Virus record (IMG/VR): IMGVR_UViG_3300032229_000798
Span: 1-64,000 of that record
Direction: 5' to 3' (one strand)
DNA: 64,000 bases
Origin: a virus
A program made the position numbers and the translations under genes. The notes beneath the pieces were generated by a model. It searched no databases. It was given only the letters and a program-made list of their open reading frames with translations, and was not told the DNA's origin. How positions within the stretch are numbered: the stretch's first letter is position 1; each line of letters opens with the position of its first letter. This document shows positions 1 through 8,649 of the stretch, piece by piece.

Positions 1-140
1 GCATTATGAAGCCGATAAACCTCATCGGAAGTAAACTTCAAAGACAAAACCTCCAAGAAATCAAATTTTTGGGGTAGATTAATTACAAGATTTGCACTAT
101 TACTGGTAAGGTCTGCTTTGACCCGTATAGATTTTTCCAT
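1..140 (-). CDS. Unknown protein, N-terminal part (runs off left edge)
   Basis: An open frame starts with ATG at 140 and is still open at base 1, giving 46 visible codons beginning MEKSIRVKADLTSNSANLVI. No family is recognisable from this fragment. It begins 29 nt after the stop of the gp6-like baseplate gene on the same strand, so it is probably co-transcribed with it. A tail or baseplate role is inference from position only. Confidence 0.6.
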   Translation of the reverse strand, partial: MEKSIRVKADLTSNSANLVINLPQKFDFLEVLSLKFTSDEVYRLHN

Positions 141-169
141 CAATCAAATATATGAATATGTTGTTTTTT

Positions 170-1987
170 TTAGAAAACAAAATTGATTTTTATGTCAACA
201 TTCGGGTTTTTAATTTCGTAGATTTCATCATAAGCAACAAAAATTGTTTGATGTGCGCTGGTATCAATTTGTTTTGTCGAAGCATCAATAAAAGGCATGG
301 TTGTTTGATTGACTGAATAATTTCCACCGACCTTGTTGAATATCTTTATTTGGGTTACGTTTAATACGTTACCGATATTATTTAATGACTCAATCAAGCT
401 GGCCATGTAGATGTTGTTTCCAAAATACATTTGCTCATTGAAGAAGTCTGTTATTTGTTGGACGGCGGATTTAAGAATTTCAACCCTGTCAGAAAGTTTG
501 TTAATATAGAGGGTAGCTTCAACTCCCACGTTAATAATTTTTCCATCACGAACCAATATGTAATCATTGATACTTTTAAATTTTGAAAGATATTCTGCTA
601 TGTTTGTTTTTAATGTACTGGTAGAGTTGTTTGTCAGTTTTGAGTTTTGGTCAACACCACAAATAACTATTTCGATTTTATTATCATTCTTTGCAACAGA
701 TGTGCGATAGGGAGAACCGTAGTTACCAGCCATCAGGCTAACCCTACTGTAATAATCCTGAAGAGTTATACATCTGTTTTGAGAAGCGAAATTATATTTG
801 ACAAGGTTTCTAAGTTCTGGTATCGAAAGTTCGTCTCTGCCACCGAGTGCTGGTAGTGGGTTATTTACTCTCAAAGAACCTTTTACTTGATTATTCTTGG
901 TAGCGTTGGTTCCCATGACGATAATATTGACCGTATTAACACTTGTCAATATGTTTGCACCAGCGTTCGTTCTAAGCCCGCCACCTGTTCGATACTTGAT
1001 AAAAAGTGTAGTGTTCGACCTCGGAATTTGACCTAAACTAAGATTGTTGATTTTATTGTCTAACTGTTCAAATAGCAAATCTGTGTCTGAAACATAATCA
1101 CTAAAAAAAGATGTGTCCTCGACACCGTTTCCAAAACGGACAATACAAAAACCTTTGTCTGTGTATTCAGTCATAAACTTTTTGTAGACCTTCTCCCATT
1201 TGCCGACCATAATGGAATCATTATCTGTCATCATTTGAGGTTTAGCCATAAAGACTTCCTTTTCTGCAAGGGAATCTACTTCATACCAAAGATTGGCTGG
1301 GTCAGTCCATTCAAGGATGGTAGGGAACTGATTGTAGTTCGTGCCATCCAAACTGATAATACTGTCAACACTTAATACGTCGTTGTCGGGTAAAACAATT
1401 TCCAAAAATGGTTTTACCTCTTCTGGTGTAACAACCTTTTTAAAATATTTTGTAACACCATTGACTACCAATTCCCTTTTCGTGATAGTATATGATAAAA
1501 TAGTGCCAGTGTTATCAATATTCGGAATAATTGTTCTGTTTGGAACGCCACTTTGTGAATAAGCAGAAGAAAAGTCTATATCATTCAATGATTCAAAAAG
1601 CAATCCACCCCCAGCAATTTGTGCGCCCCTTACAATCAAAGGACAATATGAAATATCAAAACTATCACCAAGCACTGGGACATCCACAGAAAAATCACAT
1701 ATTGTGATGGACGGCGATTTTGAGGGGATTTTTAAACCATAAGTCCTTGCGATTGCATATAATGACCTTCGTTCTTGTGCATAATCAATTTGTGTTTCTT
1801 GAAAAACCCTGTCAGTATTAAAAGACAACATATCTCCAACCGCAGCGTTCAACTCCAAAAGCATCATACCAATGCTTGCATCATTAAAGTCGACATAGTA
1901 ATCAGGGTAATTGGCTTTAACGAAGTTAATCAATTCACTACGAATTGAACGGAAGTCACGGCTATAATAATTTATCTTTTTTTCCAT
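170..1987 (-). CDS. Baseplate wedge protein, T4 gp6 / baseplate-J-like
   Basis: The 605-residue product has the typical start of gp6-like wedge proteins: a helix of the form FRSIRSELINFVKANYPDYY, then DFNDASIGMMLLELNAAVGDM and a segment ending in ERRSLYAIARTYG (roughly residues 10-85). A later block around residues 385-440 (NFASQNRCITLQDYYSRV, then an IEIVICG strand) matches the conserved core of baseplate J proteins. In T4, gp6 dimers tie the wedges into the inner baseplate ring and take part in sheath contraction. Length is close to T4 gp6. It is preceded by a late-type box. It carries one antisense copy of the TGGACGGCG word at 1708, read as SPS. Confidence 0.85.
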   Translation of the reverse strand: MEKKINYYSRDFRSIRSELINFVKANYPDYYVDFNDASIGMMLLELNAAVGDMLSFNTDRVFQETQIDYAQERRSLYAIARTYGLKIPSKSPSITICDFSVDVPVLGDSFDISYCPLIVRGAQIAGGGLLFESLNDIDFSSAYSQSGVPNRTIIPNIDNTGTILSYTITKRELVVNGVTKYFKKVVTPEEVKPFLEIVLPDNDVLSVDSIISLDGTNYNQFPTILEWTDPANLWYEVDSLAEKEVFMAKPQMMTDNDSIMVGKWEKVYKKFMTEYTDKGFCIVRFGNGVEDTSFFSDYVSDTDLLFEQLDNKINNLSLGQIPRSNTTLFIKYRTGGGLRTNAGANILTSVNTVNIIVMGTNATKNNQVKGSLRVNNPLPALGGRDELSIPELRNLVKYNFASQNRCITLQDYYSRVSLMAGNYGSPYRTSVAKNDNKIEIVICGVDQNSKLTNNSTSTLKTNIAEYLSKFKSINDYILVRDGKIINVGVEATLYINKLSDRVEILKSAVQQITDFFNEQMYFGNNIYMASLIESLNNIGNVLNVTQIKIFNKVGGNYSVNQTTMPFIDASTKQIDTSAHQTIFVAYDEIYEIKNPNVDIKINFVF

Positions 1988-2002
1988 TTCAGAATTTAAT
2001 CT

Positions 2003-2010
2003 ATAAATAT
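2003..2010 (-). promoter_or_regulatory. Late-type promoter candidate (ATATTTAT) for the gp6-like gene
   Basis: Read on the minus strand the box is ATATTTAT, 16 nt before the ATG at 1987. The same octamer at nearly the same distance precedes most virion operons in the window. Confidence 0.55.
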
Positions 2011-2033
2011 TTTATATAAAAATCGGATTTTAT

Positions 2034-2065
2034 TTTGTTTTTTAATCTCCGCAACATTACCTTTG
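2034..2065 (+). promoter_or_regulatory. Host-type (Bacteroidota sigma) promoter for the 2085 gene
   Basis: TTTG at 2034-2037 and TACCTTTG at 2058-2065 are separated by exactly 20 nt. This matches the known Bacteroidota -33 TTTG / -7 TAnnTTTG promoter. The start codon lies 19 nt downstream. Confidence 0.75.
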
Positions 2066-2084
2066 CAGCTAAAATTTTAAAACT

Positions 2085-2597
2085 ATGAGTAATTTTCGTT
2101 ACGAAGACTTTTTAATGGCTGGAAAAGAAGCCGAACAAAAAATTATCAACACGTTTGGAAGATTCATCGCTGGAACCAGAGACGAAGATTTTAGAGGGAT
2201 TGATTTGAAACTCACATTTAATTTTGACGTAAAAAAAGCAAAAAAAATTAGGCGCGGCGATGGTATGCCAAATTATTTTAAGACATGGATAGAGTACAGG
2301 AATGTTAATGGTGGTTTAGGGTCTATATGTAAAGAAGATATAGATTTCTTCTTGATGGAGGGGTTAGCAGATTGGTTGGTGAAAAGCAGAGTTGATACAC
2401 AGAATTTATACAAAATCAATGAAGTAGATTCGTTTGGAAATCCAAAACCGATTCTTTTTCTGGAAGATGCAACAAAAGTAGAGTTATATCAACCATATCA
2501 AAGGAAAGGCAGAAAAGATGTTATTATGCTGGTAGAGCTGAATAACCCGAATTGGCCCACAAAAATGTCTATTCCCAAACGGCTTTTTAACCAGTAA
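2085..2597 (+). CDS. Unknown protein, possible PD-(D/E)XK-type nuclease
   Basis: A 170-residue soluble protein, alone on the plus strand between two minus-strand baseplate genes. Visible features are an N-terminal helix with a conserved-looking Glu (AGKEAEQKIINTFG), then GTRDEDFRGIDLKLTFNFDVKKAKK and later KTWIEYRNVNGGLGS. The order E - D - DxK - TWIEY is what one expects of a PD-(D/E)XK fold (D near 41, D/K near 50-52), but this is pattern matching only. It has its own host-type promoter, so it is likely expressed early. Its 3' end overlaps the convergent baseplate gene by 11 bp. Alternatives: a host-takeover protein of unrelated fold. Confidence 0.4.
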   Translation: MSNFRYEDFLMAGKEAEQKIINTFGRFIAGTRDEDFRGIDLKLTFNFDVKKAKKIRRGDGMPNYFKTWIEYRNVNGGLGSICKEDIDFFLMEGLADWLVKSRVDTQNLYKINEVDSFGNPKPILFLEDATKVELYQPYQRKGRKDVIMLVELNNPNWPTKMSIPKRLFNQ

Positions 2598-3807
2598 GGA
2601 CATTTTTATTTAACAGCCTTTGTAAATCAAAATTCAAAAGTTTTAACATTTGGTCATCTGGAACTGCCCTCATGCCAGGGTAAGGATGGACGTGACTTGA
2701 AACAACTTGACGTAAAACATCAAGAAATTCAATTAATCTGTCTCCATAAGGGACAGGATGTGCTTTATCAGCAAGATTCAAGAAATCGGCATCATCAACC
2801 AAATCAGGTTGTTTTTTAACATTAAACTCTTTATTTAAATGGCTTACCAAAAATATTTTATCTGCTGCCATTAAAGAGGTAGAAAAATTCAAAGTTTTTT
2901 GAGTCAACTCCGTCACCTCTGTACTCACATTGGTTGTCTCATTTGAATAAATCTTTGGCAGGCCATTTAAAGAAGAATCAGTGTACACCAATTCCCAATA
3001 AACATAGACATTTTGAAGACCAAGCAATTCAGATTTTAACTGCGCAGTCAATTCACTTTTCGTAGGTTTATTGTAGATTTGAGTGGAAATAATTTTATTT
3101 TTCTCCTTATCTTTTATTTGTATTGTAGCCTTGGTATCTGCCAAAAAAGAGACAATAAACTGTGTCTTTGGGGCGATAAAAACAGGGGCCAACTTTGTTT
3201 TTACAGTTGCCTTTTTTTCAGACTCTACTGGAAACTTTAAAGTAATATAAGCTGGGTTGACCTTGTTAAAGGTTAACGGTTTATCATTTTCATGTGATCC
3301 TACCCTAAAAAGCAATTGGTTGGCTTTCAAAAATATACTGCTATTATTCCTGCTATTAATAGAAATATCTTCTTTGGAGGCGTACACGCCTTTAGATGCA
3401 GGTATGACAGAAGTTTTTTTCGGAGCCTTTATTGCCCCGTCAGGATAATGTGAATTGCTTTCAAGAGCAAACGGTTGATAATCGACATTGTATATATTAG
3501 AATGAACAACACTTACCCAATACCTCAAATCTTTGGTATTTGAATCAAGGCTGGTATATATGTTCCTGAACATCACCGTGACCCTTTCTCCAACCTTCGG
3601 CAAAGCCCTAAAAAAAGAGAAACTAAAAAGCGGTACGCAAACAGGTAAATCATCATTCGACACTGTTTTATCCAATTCAGGAATCCTGACCTTGATAACC
3701 CCATTTTCTTCGCCGTCCAACACACTAACAACCTCACCCTCCCAAATGACTTTGGAATAAGGTTTTTCAAATTTACTACTGCCATATTCAGTTCCGATTA
3801 ATCTCAT
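2587..3807 (-). CDS. Baseplate protein with gp5-type OB-fold N-terminus
   Basis: The 406-residue product starts with a segment typical of gp5/baseplate-V OB domains: VIWEGEVVSVLDGEENGVIKV, then DDLPVCVPLF and PKVGERVTVMF (residues about 19-85). The C-terminus contains SSHVHPYPGM, a His-rich element common in hub or spike-associated proteins. There is no lysozyme domain, so unlike T4 gp5 it would not digest cell wall itself. It is the last gene of the 5928-to-2587 transcription unit and likely sits in the central hub or spike. One sense copy of TGGACGGCG lies in the LDGE codons. Confidence 0.6.
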   Translation of the reverse strand: MRLIGTEYGSSKFEKPYSKVIWEGEVVSVLDGEENGVIKVRIPELDKTVSNDDLPVCVPLFSFSFFRALPKVGERVTVMFRNIYTSLDSNTKDLRYWVSVVHSNIYNVDYQPFALESNSHYPDGAIKAPKKTSVIPASKGVYASKEDISINSRNNSSIFLKANQLLFRVGSHENDKPLTFNKVNPAYITLKFPVESEKKATVKTKLAPVFIAPKTQFIVSFLADTKATIQIKDKEKNKIISTQIYNKPTKSELTAQLKSELLGLQNVYVYWELVYTDSSLNGLPKIYSNETTNVSTEVTELTQKTLNFSTSLMAADKIFLVSHLNKEFNVKKQPDLVDDADFLNLADKAHPVPYGDRLIEFLDVLRQVVSSHVHPYPGMRAVPDDQMLKLLNFDLQRLLNKNVLTG

Positions 3808-3813
3808 GTTAAT

Positions 3814-4221
3814 TTATTGAATAATGCCTTTTCCCGTTGCGTAATTAGATGTAACACCTTGACCCACAACAGGCAAAACACCACCAGCAAGGCCTGTTAC
3901 TGTTACAGGAACACCTGGGGGTATAACCACAGTCACTTTTGCGTTTTGTATTATATGTTCGACGACTGTCTCTACAATAGTATATATCATTTTTTCCATT
4001 ATAGATTCCGTGCCATCAGGTAATGGTCCGATTGGAACACCAACTTTTTGACTTTTAATTATTATCTCCTTGGTAATATCTCTTGCAGATAACCCTTTTT
4101 TATTTTCACTGCCAATCAATATAAGGGGAGAAGGGATATTGGGCGGACGACTGCTGCCACCATCCAAAATCGAGTTTAGGAAACTTATGAGGGTTTCTAT
4201 GTTCGTTAAATCTTCGTTCAT
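3814..4221 (-). CDS. Small structural protein candidate, unknown
   Basis: 135 residues with a Gly/Val/Pro-rich C-terminal half (IPPGVPVTVTGLAGGVLPVVG) that could be a beta-structured tail component. No family is recognised. Its start overlaps the stop of the upstream 437-residue gene by 4 bp, and its stop lies 6 bp before the gp5-OB-like gene. It is therefore translated as part of a baseplate operon. Confidence 0.65.
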   Translation of the reverse strand: MNEDLTNIETLISFLNSILDGGSSRPPNIPSPLILIGSENKKGLSARDITKEIIIKSQKVGVPIGPLPDGTESIMEKMIYTIVETVVEHIIQNAKVTVVIPPGVPVTVTGLAGGVLPVVGQGVTSNYATGKGIIQ

Positions 4222-5531
4222 CTGATAAATCCAGCCAAGGAGGTTATTTGTAAAACATAGAACTTTAATTGTTCCTGTTGCTTTTTTATATTACTTTCTG
4301 CAATCAATTTTGTCAACTCCCTTGTGATAATCGTGACCAAATATCTGACAACTGCACCCAGAATATGGTTTTTTACTATATCGAATATAAAGTTCTTATG
4401 TTCTTTGAAAAACCCGACAAAGCTGACATCCACATCAACTTTCTTAACCATTTTCCTAAACAACTTTATAAACAAGATTTGTTTGGGTGAAAATAATTTT
4501 AAAGTTATTGACTTGGTTATATTCCTGAAAAACTCCAAGAATATATTATTTTGATAAGAGCCTTTGTCGGACGGCGAAACTGTTGGGGAGGTCTGGTTTA
4601 TCAGGTAATCGAAATTGACATTATAAATATCTTCGTTATACTGACTGACATTTACGAGGTCGTCAACAAAACCTTGCAAGAGGTTATAATCGTATTTTAC
4701 ATAACTTAATTCACAGTCAACATATTCAAAATAACCTTCTTTCTTTTGTTTGATTCTTCTTTCAATTTCTTCATCGTCGAAGCTATAAAAAGAATCATCT
4801 ACCGTAACATCATCAAATATTTTATCAAGAAGGATGTTAAACTGCTCTCTATTTTTCAATCCCCTTTTTGAAATCGCATTTGAAGCTAAAGAACTTAGCG
4901 TACCAAAAATACCATCGACAAAATCAGAGATAATTGTAACATCATTGAAAAATTGAACTTTGCTGAAATAAGCATTGACAAAATCATAAACAGTTTTTCC
5001 CTGAAAACTTGGGTCCAGTTTTATGTAGAAATTTTGATTGGAATAACTAACCAAAAGAATATCGTTCCAATTATACTCAACACCTGGATTATTGATTGCC
5101 TGATAAAGCAATTTATTCAGGTTGTTTTCATAGTCTTCATAATAAAACTTTCCGAGTTCACTATCGGGGTCAATCTTCAAGACTTCAAAAAAATCAATTT
5201 CTTTGACACTAAAACTAACTCCTGTAAAAAACTCATCAGATATTTCAACGTCAACAGAACAGAATATATAATCGACAATATTCTGTTTGAAATATGAAAT
5301 CAAATCCGCAGATAAAGACTTTAATTCGGTTAAAAGAAAAAGTTTAAATTCATCTTTAACCTTTTGCCCCCCAAAGAAAATCCTGAATAAATCCAGAGTA
5401 AACTCTAAACTATTCCTCGGTTTAGAAATTGAGGGGAGAGAATTAGTAAACGAGATATTGGTGAAAGCCTCGTTTGTAATCTTCAACCCCTCAATTTTAC
5501 CCAATAAAATTTGTTTGGGGTCAATCGGCAT
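4218..5531 (-). CDS. Unknown virion-associated protein (437 aa)
   Basis: A 437-residue protein rich in Phe, Ile, Asp and Lys with no signal peptide and no motif I recognise. It is chained by short overlaps to its neighbours (11 bp with the 5928 gene, 4 bp with the 4221 gene) inside an operon ending in a baseplate OB protein. The operon starts at a late-type box, so a tail or baseplate role is likely but inferred. An antisense near-copy of the dispersed motif (CGGACGGCG, 4568) encodes SPS in VSPSDKG. Confidence 0.7.
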   Translation of the reverse strand: MPIDPKQILLGKIEGLKITNEAFTNISFTNSLPSISKPRNSLEFTLDLFRIFFGGQKVKDEFKLFLLTELKSLSADLISYFKQNIVDYIFCSVDVEISDEFFTGVSFSVKEIDFFEVLKIDPDSELGKFYYEDYENNLNKLLYQAINNPGVEYNWNDILLVSYSNQNFYIKLDPSFQGKTVYDFVNAYFSKVQFFNDVTIISDFVDGIFGTLSSLASNAISKRGLKNREQFNILLDKIFDDVTVDDSFYSFDDEEIERRIKQKKEGYFEYVDCELSYVKYDYNLLQGFVDDLVNVSQYNEDIYNVNFDYLINQTSPTVSPSDKGSYQNNIFLEFFRNITKSITLKLFSPKQILFIKLFRKMVKKVDVDVSFVGFFKEHKNFIFDIVKNHILGAVVRYLVTIITRELTKLIAESNIKKQQEQLKFYVLQITSLAGFIR

Positions 5532-5928
5532 TTAAAAGTAGATTGTTTTTCAGTGCTTGTCCTCTCAAGAACTCCAAATCTTTTTCTGTCAAAATTACAT
5601 CATCCGATGTTTCATTTTCCGAAACATCCTCCACAGCAGTTCTTTGTGACATTATGGTCGTACCATAGAACTTTACCAGTTCGATTTTGAGTTTGTTATT
5701 GGTGTTGATAATGTCAAGTGCTTTATTGTTAAGAGCGTCCAAAATCTCTGTTTCCTTCAATGTCCTGACAGTATCTTCTTCCCCTTCGACTTGTCGTCTT
5801 TCGGTTATTTCATCTTCTCTTTTACGGATAAATGAAAGTGCCCTTTTTTCCTGACGTTCAAGGTCAATAAAAGTTGTCTGAATTTTTTCTAAAACGCCGT
5901 CCAACGACGCAGGTATTTTGGATTTCAT
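5521..5928 (-). CDS. Small coiled-coil protein, unknown
   Basis: 135 residues, highly charged and predicted helical throughout (long runs such as LERQEKRALSFIRKREDEI). It is first in the operon that continues with the 437-residue gene and baseplate proteins. It could be an assembly chaperone or baseplate component; no family assignment is possible. A late-type box lies 18 nt upstream of the ATG. It contains one sense TGGACGGCG copy in SLDGV. Confidence 0.65.
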   Translation of the reverse strand: MKSKIPASLDGVLEKIQTTFIDLERQEKRALSFIRKREDEITERRQVEGEEDTVRTLKETEILDALNNKALDIINTNNKLKIELVKFYGTTIMSQRTAVEDVSENETSDDVILTEKDLEFLRGQALKNNLLLNAD

Positions 5929-5945
5929 TTTCTTGTTTTTTATTT

Positions 5946-5953
5946 ATAAATAT
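5946..5953 (-). promoter_or_regulatory. Late-type promoter candidate (ATATTTAT) for the 5928 operon
   Basis: The octamer read on the minus strand lies 18 nt before the ATG at 5928 and is followed by an A-rich leader without a Shine-Dalgarno sequence. Confidence 0.6.
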
Positions 5954-6718
5954 TCAAAAGTCATCTTCAAGGTCACTCAAATAATTTTGTTTCCTTGCGA
6001 CATAAAATTCTTTGTAGAATTTCAGACTCTGGCCTATTTGTGTCGTATTTAAAAGCGTCATGTTTCTGATACATTCAAGGACGAAGTTCTTGTTATACTT
6101 TTTAGTGTCGTCAACGTAAATTCGTTCCCAATTCTGGGTTATTTCCAATATCGCTACGCCGACCTTAACATCTGAATCCTTTAGACCGTATTTTAAAATA
6201 TTATCTTCCAATAAAAGGTCTTGTATTTCATCCACGATTATTTTAAAAAATTCATGTAGGAGATTATCTTCAGAATATTCTTTCTCTTCTATATCATCCC
6301 CTTGAGTAATGCTTTTGTAAACGTCTTCGTATAAGACTACTTTCTTTTTATCTTTCGTCTCTTTTTTCCTGTTATTTTGTAATCTCCGTTTTATAATCGT
6401 ACCAAAGTAAGAAAATGATTTTTTTCCTCTACTTGGGTCGAACATCGAGATTTTCATGTGCAAAAAAGATAAAGTATCGTCAAACAATTCTTTATAAGAC
6501 ATTTTCGCGCTATATAATTTATACCTGTTGATGATAGATTCAGTCATCTTCTCTAAAGGAAATTTCAGGTATTGATTATATATCTCGTTCCTTTCTGCTT
6601 CAGTGGCCGCTGTCAAATATCTAACAACTGCTTCCTCTTGCTCATTTGAAAAATATTCAGATGTTTTTACATTTTCATCTTGTTTCTCATTTTTTGATTT
6701 TCTACCTCTTTTTGCCAT
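5954..6718 (-). CDS. Phage sigma factor, T4 gp55-like (late transcription)
   Basis: A 254-residue basic protein. Residues 74-120 resemble sigma region 2: YKELFDDTLSFLHMKISMFD, then KSFSYFGTIIKRRLQNNRKK, where the F-x-Y-F-x-x-I-x-R-L core matches the core-binding and -10-recognition helices of small phage sigma factors such as T4 gp55. No region 4 is evident, as in gp55. It would redirect host RNA polymerase to late promoters. The ATATTTAT boxes found before virion genes are the natural candidate target (inference). It stands just upstream of the glycosyltransferase block's 3' end, separated by a hairpin terminator. Confidence 0.72.
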   Translation of the reverse strand: MAKRGRKSKNEKQDENVKTSEYFSNEQEEAVVRYLTAATEAERNEIYNQYLKFPLEKMTESIINRYKLYSAKMSYKELFDDTLSFLHMKISMFDPSRGKKSFSYFGTIIKRRLQNNRKKETKDKKKVVLYEDVYKSITQGDDIEEKEYSEDNLLHEFFKIIVDEIQDLLLEDNILKYGLKDSDVKVGVAILEITQNWERIYVDDTKKYNKNFVLECIRNMTLLNTTQIGQSLKFYKEFYVARKQNYLSDLEDDF

Positions 6719-6733
6719 AGATTAAAAGTTAAA

Positions 6734-6771
6734 TGAAGAGCAGGTTTTTTTAACCTTGGGCCTGCTCTTCA
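6734..6771 (-). terminator. Hairpin terminator after the glycosyltransferase unit
   Basis: An 11-bp perfect stem (TGAAGAGCAGG at 6734-6744 with its complement at 6761-6771) spans the last codons of the 6750 gene. On the minus strand it is followed by a T-rich stretch. It would end the glycosyltransferase transcript before the sigma gene. Confidence 0.6.
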
Positions 6772-7556
6772 TAAAGTAATTTACGGTCTTCCGTAAAATA
6801 ATATTCTTTCTTGGCAACATCCTGATAAAAGCGTTGTTCAAGAACTGGAAGAGCGGAATTAATGCTCGAAATGGAACCTTCCCTATTTACAGTATGGCGA
6901 ATAATGAAATGTGGAATTACCATAATCTCTGCTTGTTGGTATAATAATCGGAGAAAAAATTCAAATTCAAAATATTTCTTGATACTGTGCTTAAAGCCGA
7001 CATTTTTCACGAAAAGATCCGTATTGTAAACAGCGCCGACAAAAGAAGCTGTCATCAAATTTCTTAGGGATTCGAAATCGAAGTACCCTTGTTTTTCTGT
7101 GTAATTCAGATTCCAAACTGCCTCATTACACATACGGACAAAAGATTCACCGTCGAAATCAAGACTGATAGGTATGAATACTGAAACAGATGGATAAGAG
7201 ATATTATACCTCTTCACTAGCTCTACATAATTCTCATTCAATACATCATCGTATTGTACAATGCTGAAAAGTTTTGTTTCGATGGAGTGGACGGCGAAAT
7301 TAACAATCTCCGTATAATTTGGCAGAGGGATATTTCGGATTTCCTCTGGGAGGTCAACGAAAGAGATGTTCAAATCATAAATGTTCATATTATTGATTTG
7401 TCCCTTCAAATCCTCAAAGGTGGCAACAAGGATGTTAAAATCATTGTCTTTTTGTTTGGAAAGAGACTCAAACATATTTGTGATATACTTTCGGTCTATA
7501 TCCAAAGCATGAATAGGTACTAATATAGTCAGAAATTCTGAATTTTTATTCTTCAT
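6750..7556 (-). CDS. Glycosyltransferase, GT-A fold (family 2-like)
   Basis: 268 residues. The start FLTILVPIHALD is the first beta strand of GT2 enzymes. QYDD at 101-104 fits the metal-binding DXD-type site after the nucleotide-binding half. A later segment (FEFEFFLRLLYQ) matches the acceptor-side helix with a catalytic acidic pair. It would transfer a sugar from a nucleotide sugar; the acceptor is unknown (DNA base, virion protein or host glycan). It overlaps the upstream GT-B gene by 11 bp. Confidence 0.72.
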   Translation of the reverse strand: MKNKNSEFLTILVPIHALDIDRKYITNMFESLSKQKDNDFNILVATFEDLKGQINNMNIYDLNISFVDLPEEIRNIPLPNYTEIVNFAVHSIETKLFSIVQYDDVLNENYVELVKRYNISYPSVSVFIPISLDFDGESFVRMCNEAVWNLNYTEKQGYFDFESLRNLMTASFVGAVYNTDLFVKNVGFKHSIKKYFEFEFFLRLLYQQAEIMVIPHFIIRHTVNREGSISSINSALPVLEQRFYQDVAKKEYYFTEDRKLLYEEQAQG

Positions 7557-8649
7557 CTTGATATTTTTTTATTGTGTTATCAATTTTTGAAATTTTACTT
7601 TCAAATATTCCACTGAAAGCATTTTTTGTTTGGGTGACAAAATTATCTTCAGTGTAGAGGGTCGGAGTGGCCTGCATACTGTCATAGAGATTTTGTGGCA
7701 CATCACCCAAAAGCCAAGCCTCCATAAACTTCGCAATGTAATCTGGTAGACCCAAAACATTTGAAACATAGATTGCATTATCCGCAAGGTTGGCACCCTG
7801 TTCGGTGAAAACCTCTGCCCATTCTGGAATAAGGTCTGGTATCTTCATTATACAAGGGACACCAGAAGCCATTGATTCCAACGGGAATGTTCCGAATGTA
7901 GCAAAATCATCAATCCAAACAGAAAGACAAGTTTCTTTAAGTGCCTCTGCAAAGTCTTCTTTTTTCATACCTCCAAGTGTCCTGAATGTAATCCATGAAT
8001 ACATAGGATACTTTTGGTAGAACAATTTAACAGCTCTTTCAAGGTCATCTTGTGATCTTGAGATAATACTTATGATTGGTTTTTGGGGGAATGTGGACGG
8101 CGAAAAATAAGAGGGGATTGCTGGGTTTACCACAAAAATGTTTTTTACAGGTTGGTATTCCTGCAAGAAAACTTTCATTTTATTAGACGTAGTAATCACA
8201 TTATCCACACCATAATAACTCCAGTTCTCCCCAGCATTCAAGTACTTGAAAATAAAAGAATGCGATTGACAAATAACGACCGTATCAGAAGGGAGCTTCG
8301 TTTCATGTAGTTTTTTGATTAGGTCAGAGAAAAGCTCTGGTACAAAGAAAGTATCAGCACCAGTGATTTTATACTCTGTGTTGTCATTCATCGCGGAAAG
8401 AGGTATATGTTTAAGAGACGAATATCTCTCACCCATCCAAGATTCAACCCCCACGAATTTGTCTTTTTCATGTACTATAATGACAGGATAACCTTCGTCC
8501 TGCATAAGCACCGCCATTTTATATATCTGTTCTACAGACGACATAGGCGCTCCAGCAGTATCGGAAACGAAAAAGAATAATCTACCTTTTTTGTTTTCGA
8601 CCGCTGATTTAAGTTCTTCAAGTTTTTGTATTACTTCTTTATTGGTCAT
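7546..8649 (-). CDS. Glycosyltransferase, GT-B fold (GT4-like)
   Basis: 367 residues. The C-terminal half carries the GT4 signature region FGTFPLESMASGVPCIMKIP, with the Glu that binds the donor nucleotide, preceded by a Rossmann-like SIISRSQDDLERAVKLF segment. The N-terminal half begins with FFVSDTAGAPMSS, an acceptor-side glycine-rich turn. It is translationally coupled to both neighbours (4-bp overlap with the 9296 gene, 11 bp with the GT2 gene). One antisense TGGACGGCG copy is read as FSPST. Confidence 0.72.
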   Translation of the reverse strand: MTNKEVIQKLEELKSAVENKKGRLFFFVSDTAGAPMSSVEQIYKMAVLMQDEGYPVIIVHEKDKFVGVESWMGERYSSLKHIPLSAMNDNTEYKITGADTFFVPELFSDLIKKLHETKLPSDTVVICQSHSFIFKYLNAGENWSYYGVDNVITTSNKMKVFLQEYQPVKNIFVVNPAIPSYFSPSTFPQKPIISIISRSQDDLERAVKLFYQKYPMYSWITFRTLGGMKKEDFAEALKETCLSVWIDDFATFGTFPLESMASGVPCIMKIPDLIPEWAEVFTEQGANLADNAIYVSNVLGLPDYIAKFMEAWLLGDVPQNLYDSMQATPTLYTEDNFVTQTKNAFSGIFESKISKIDNTIKKYQDEE

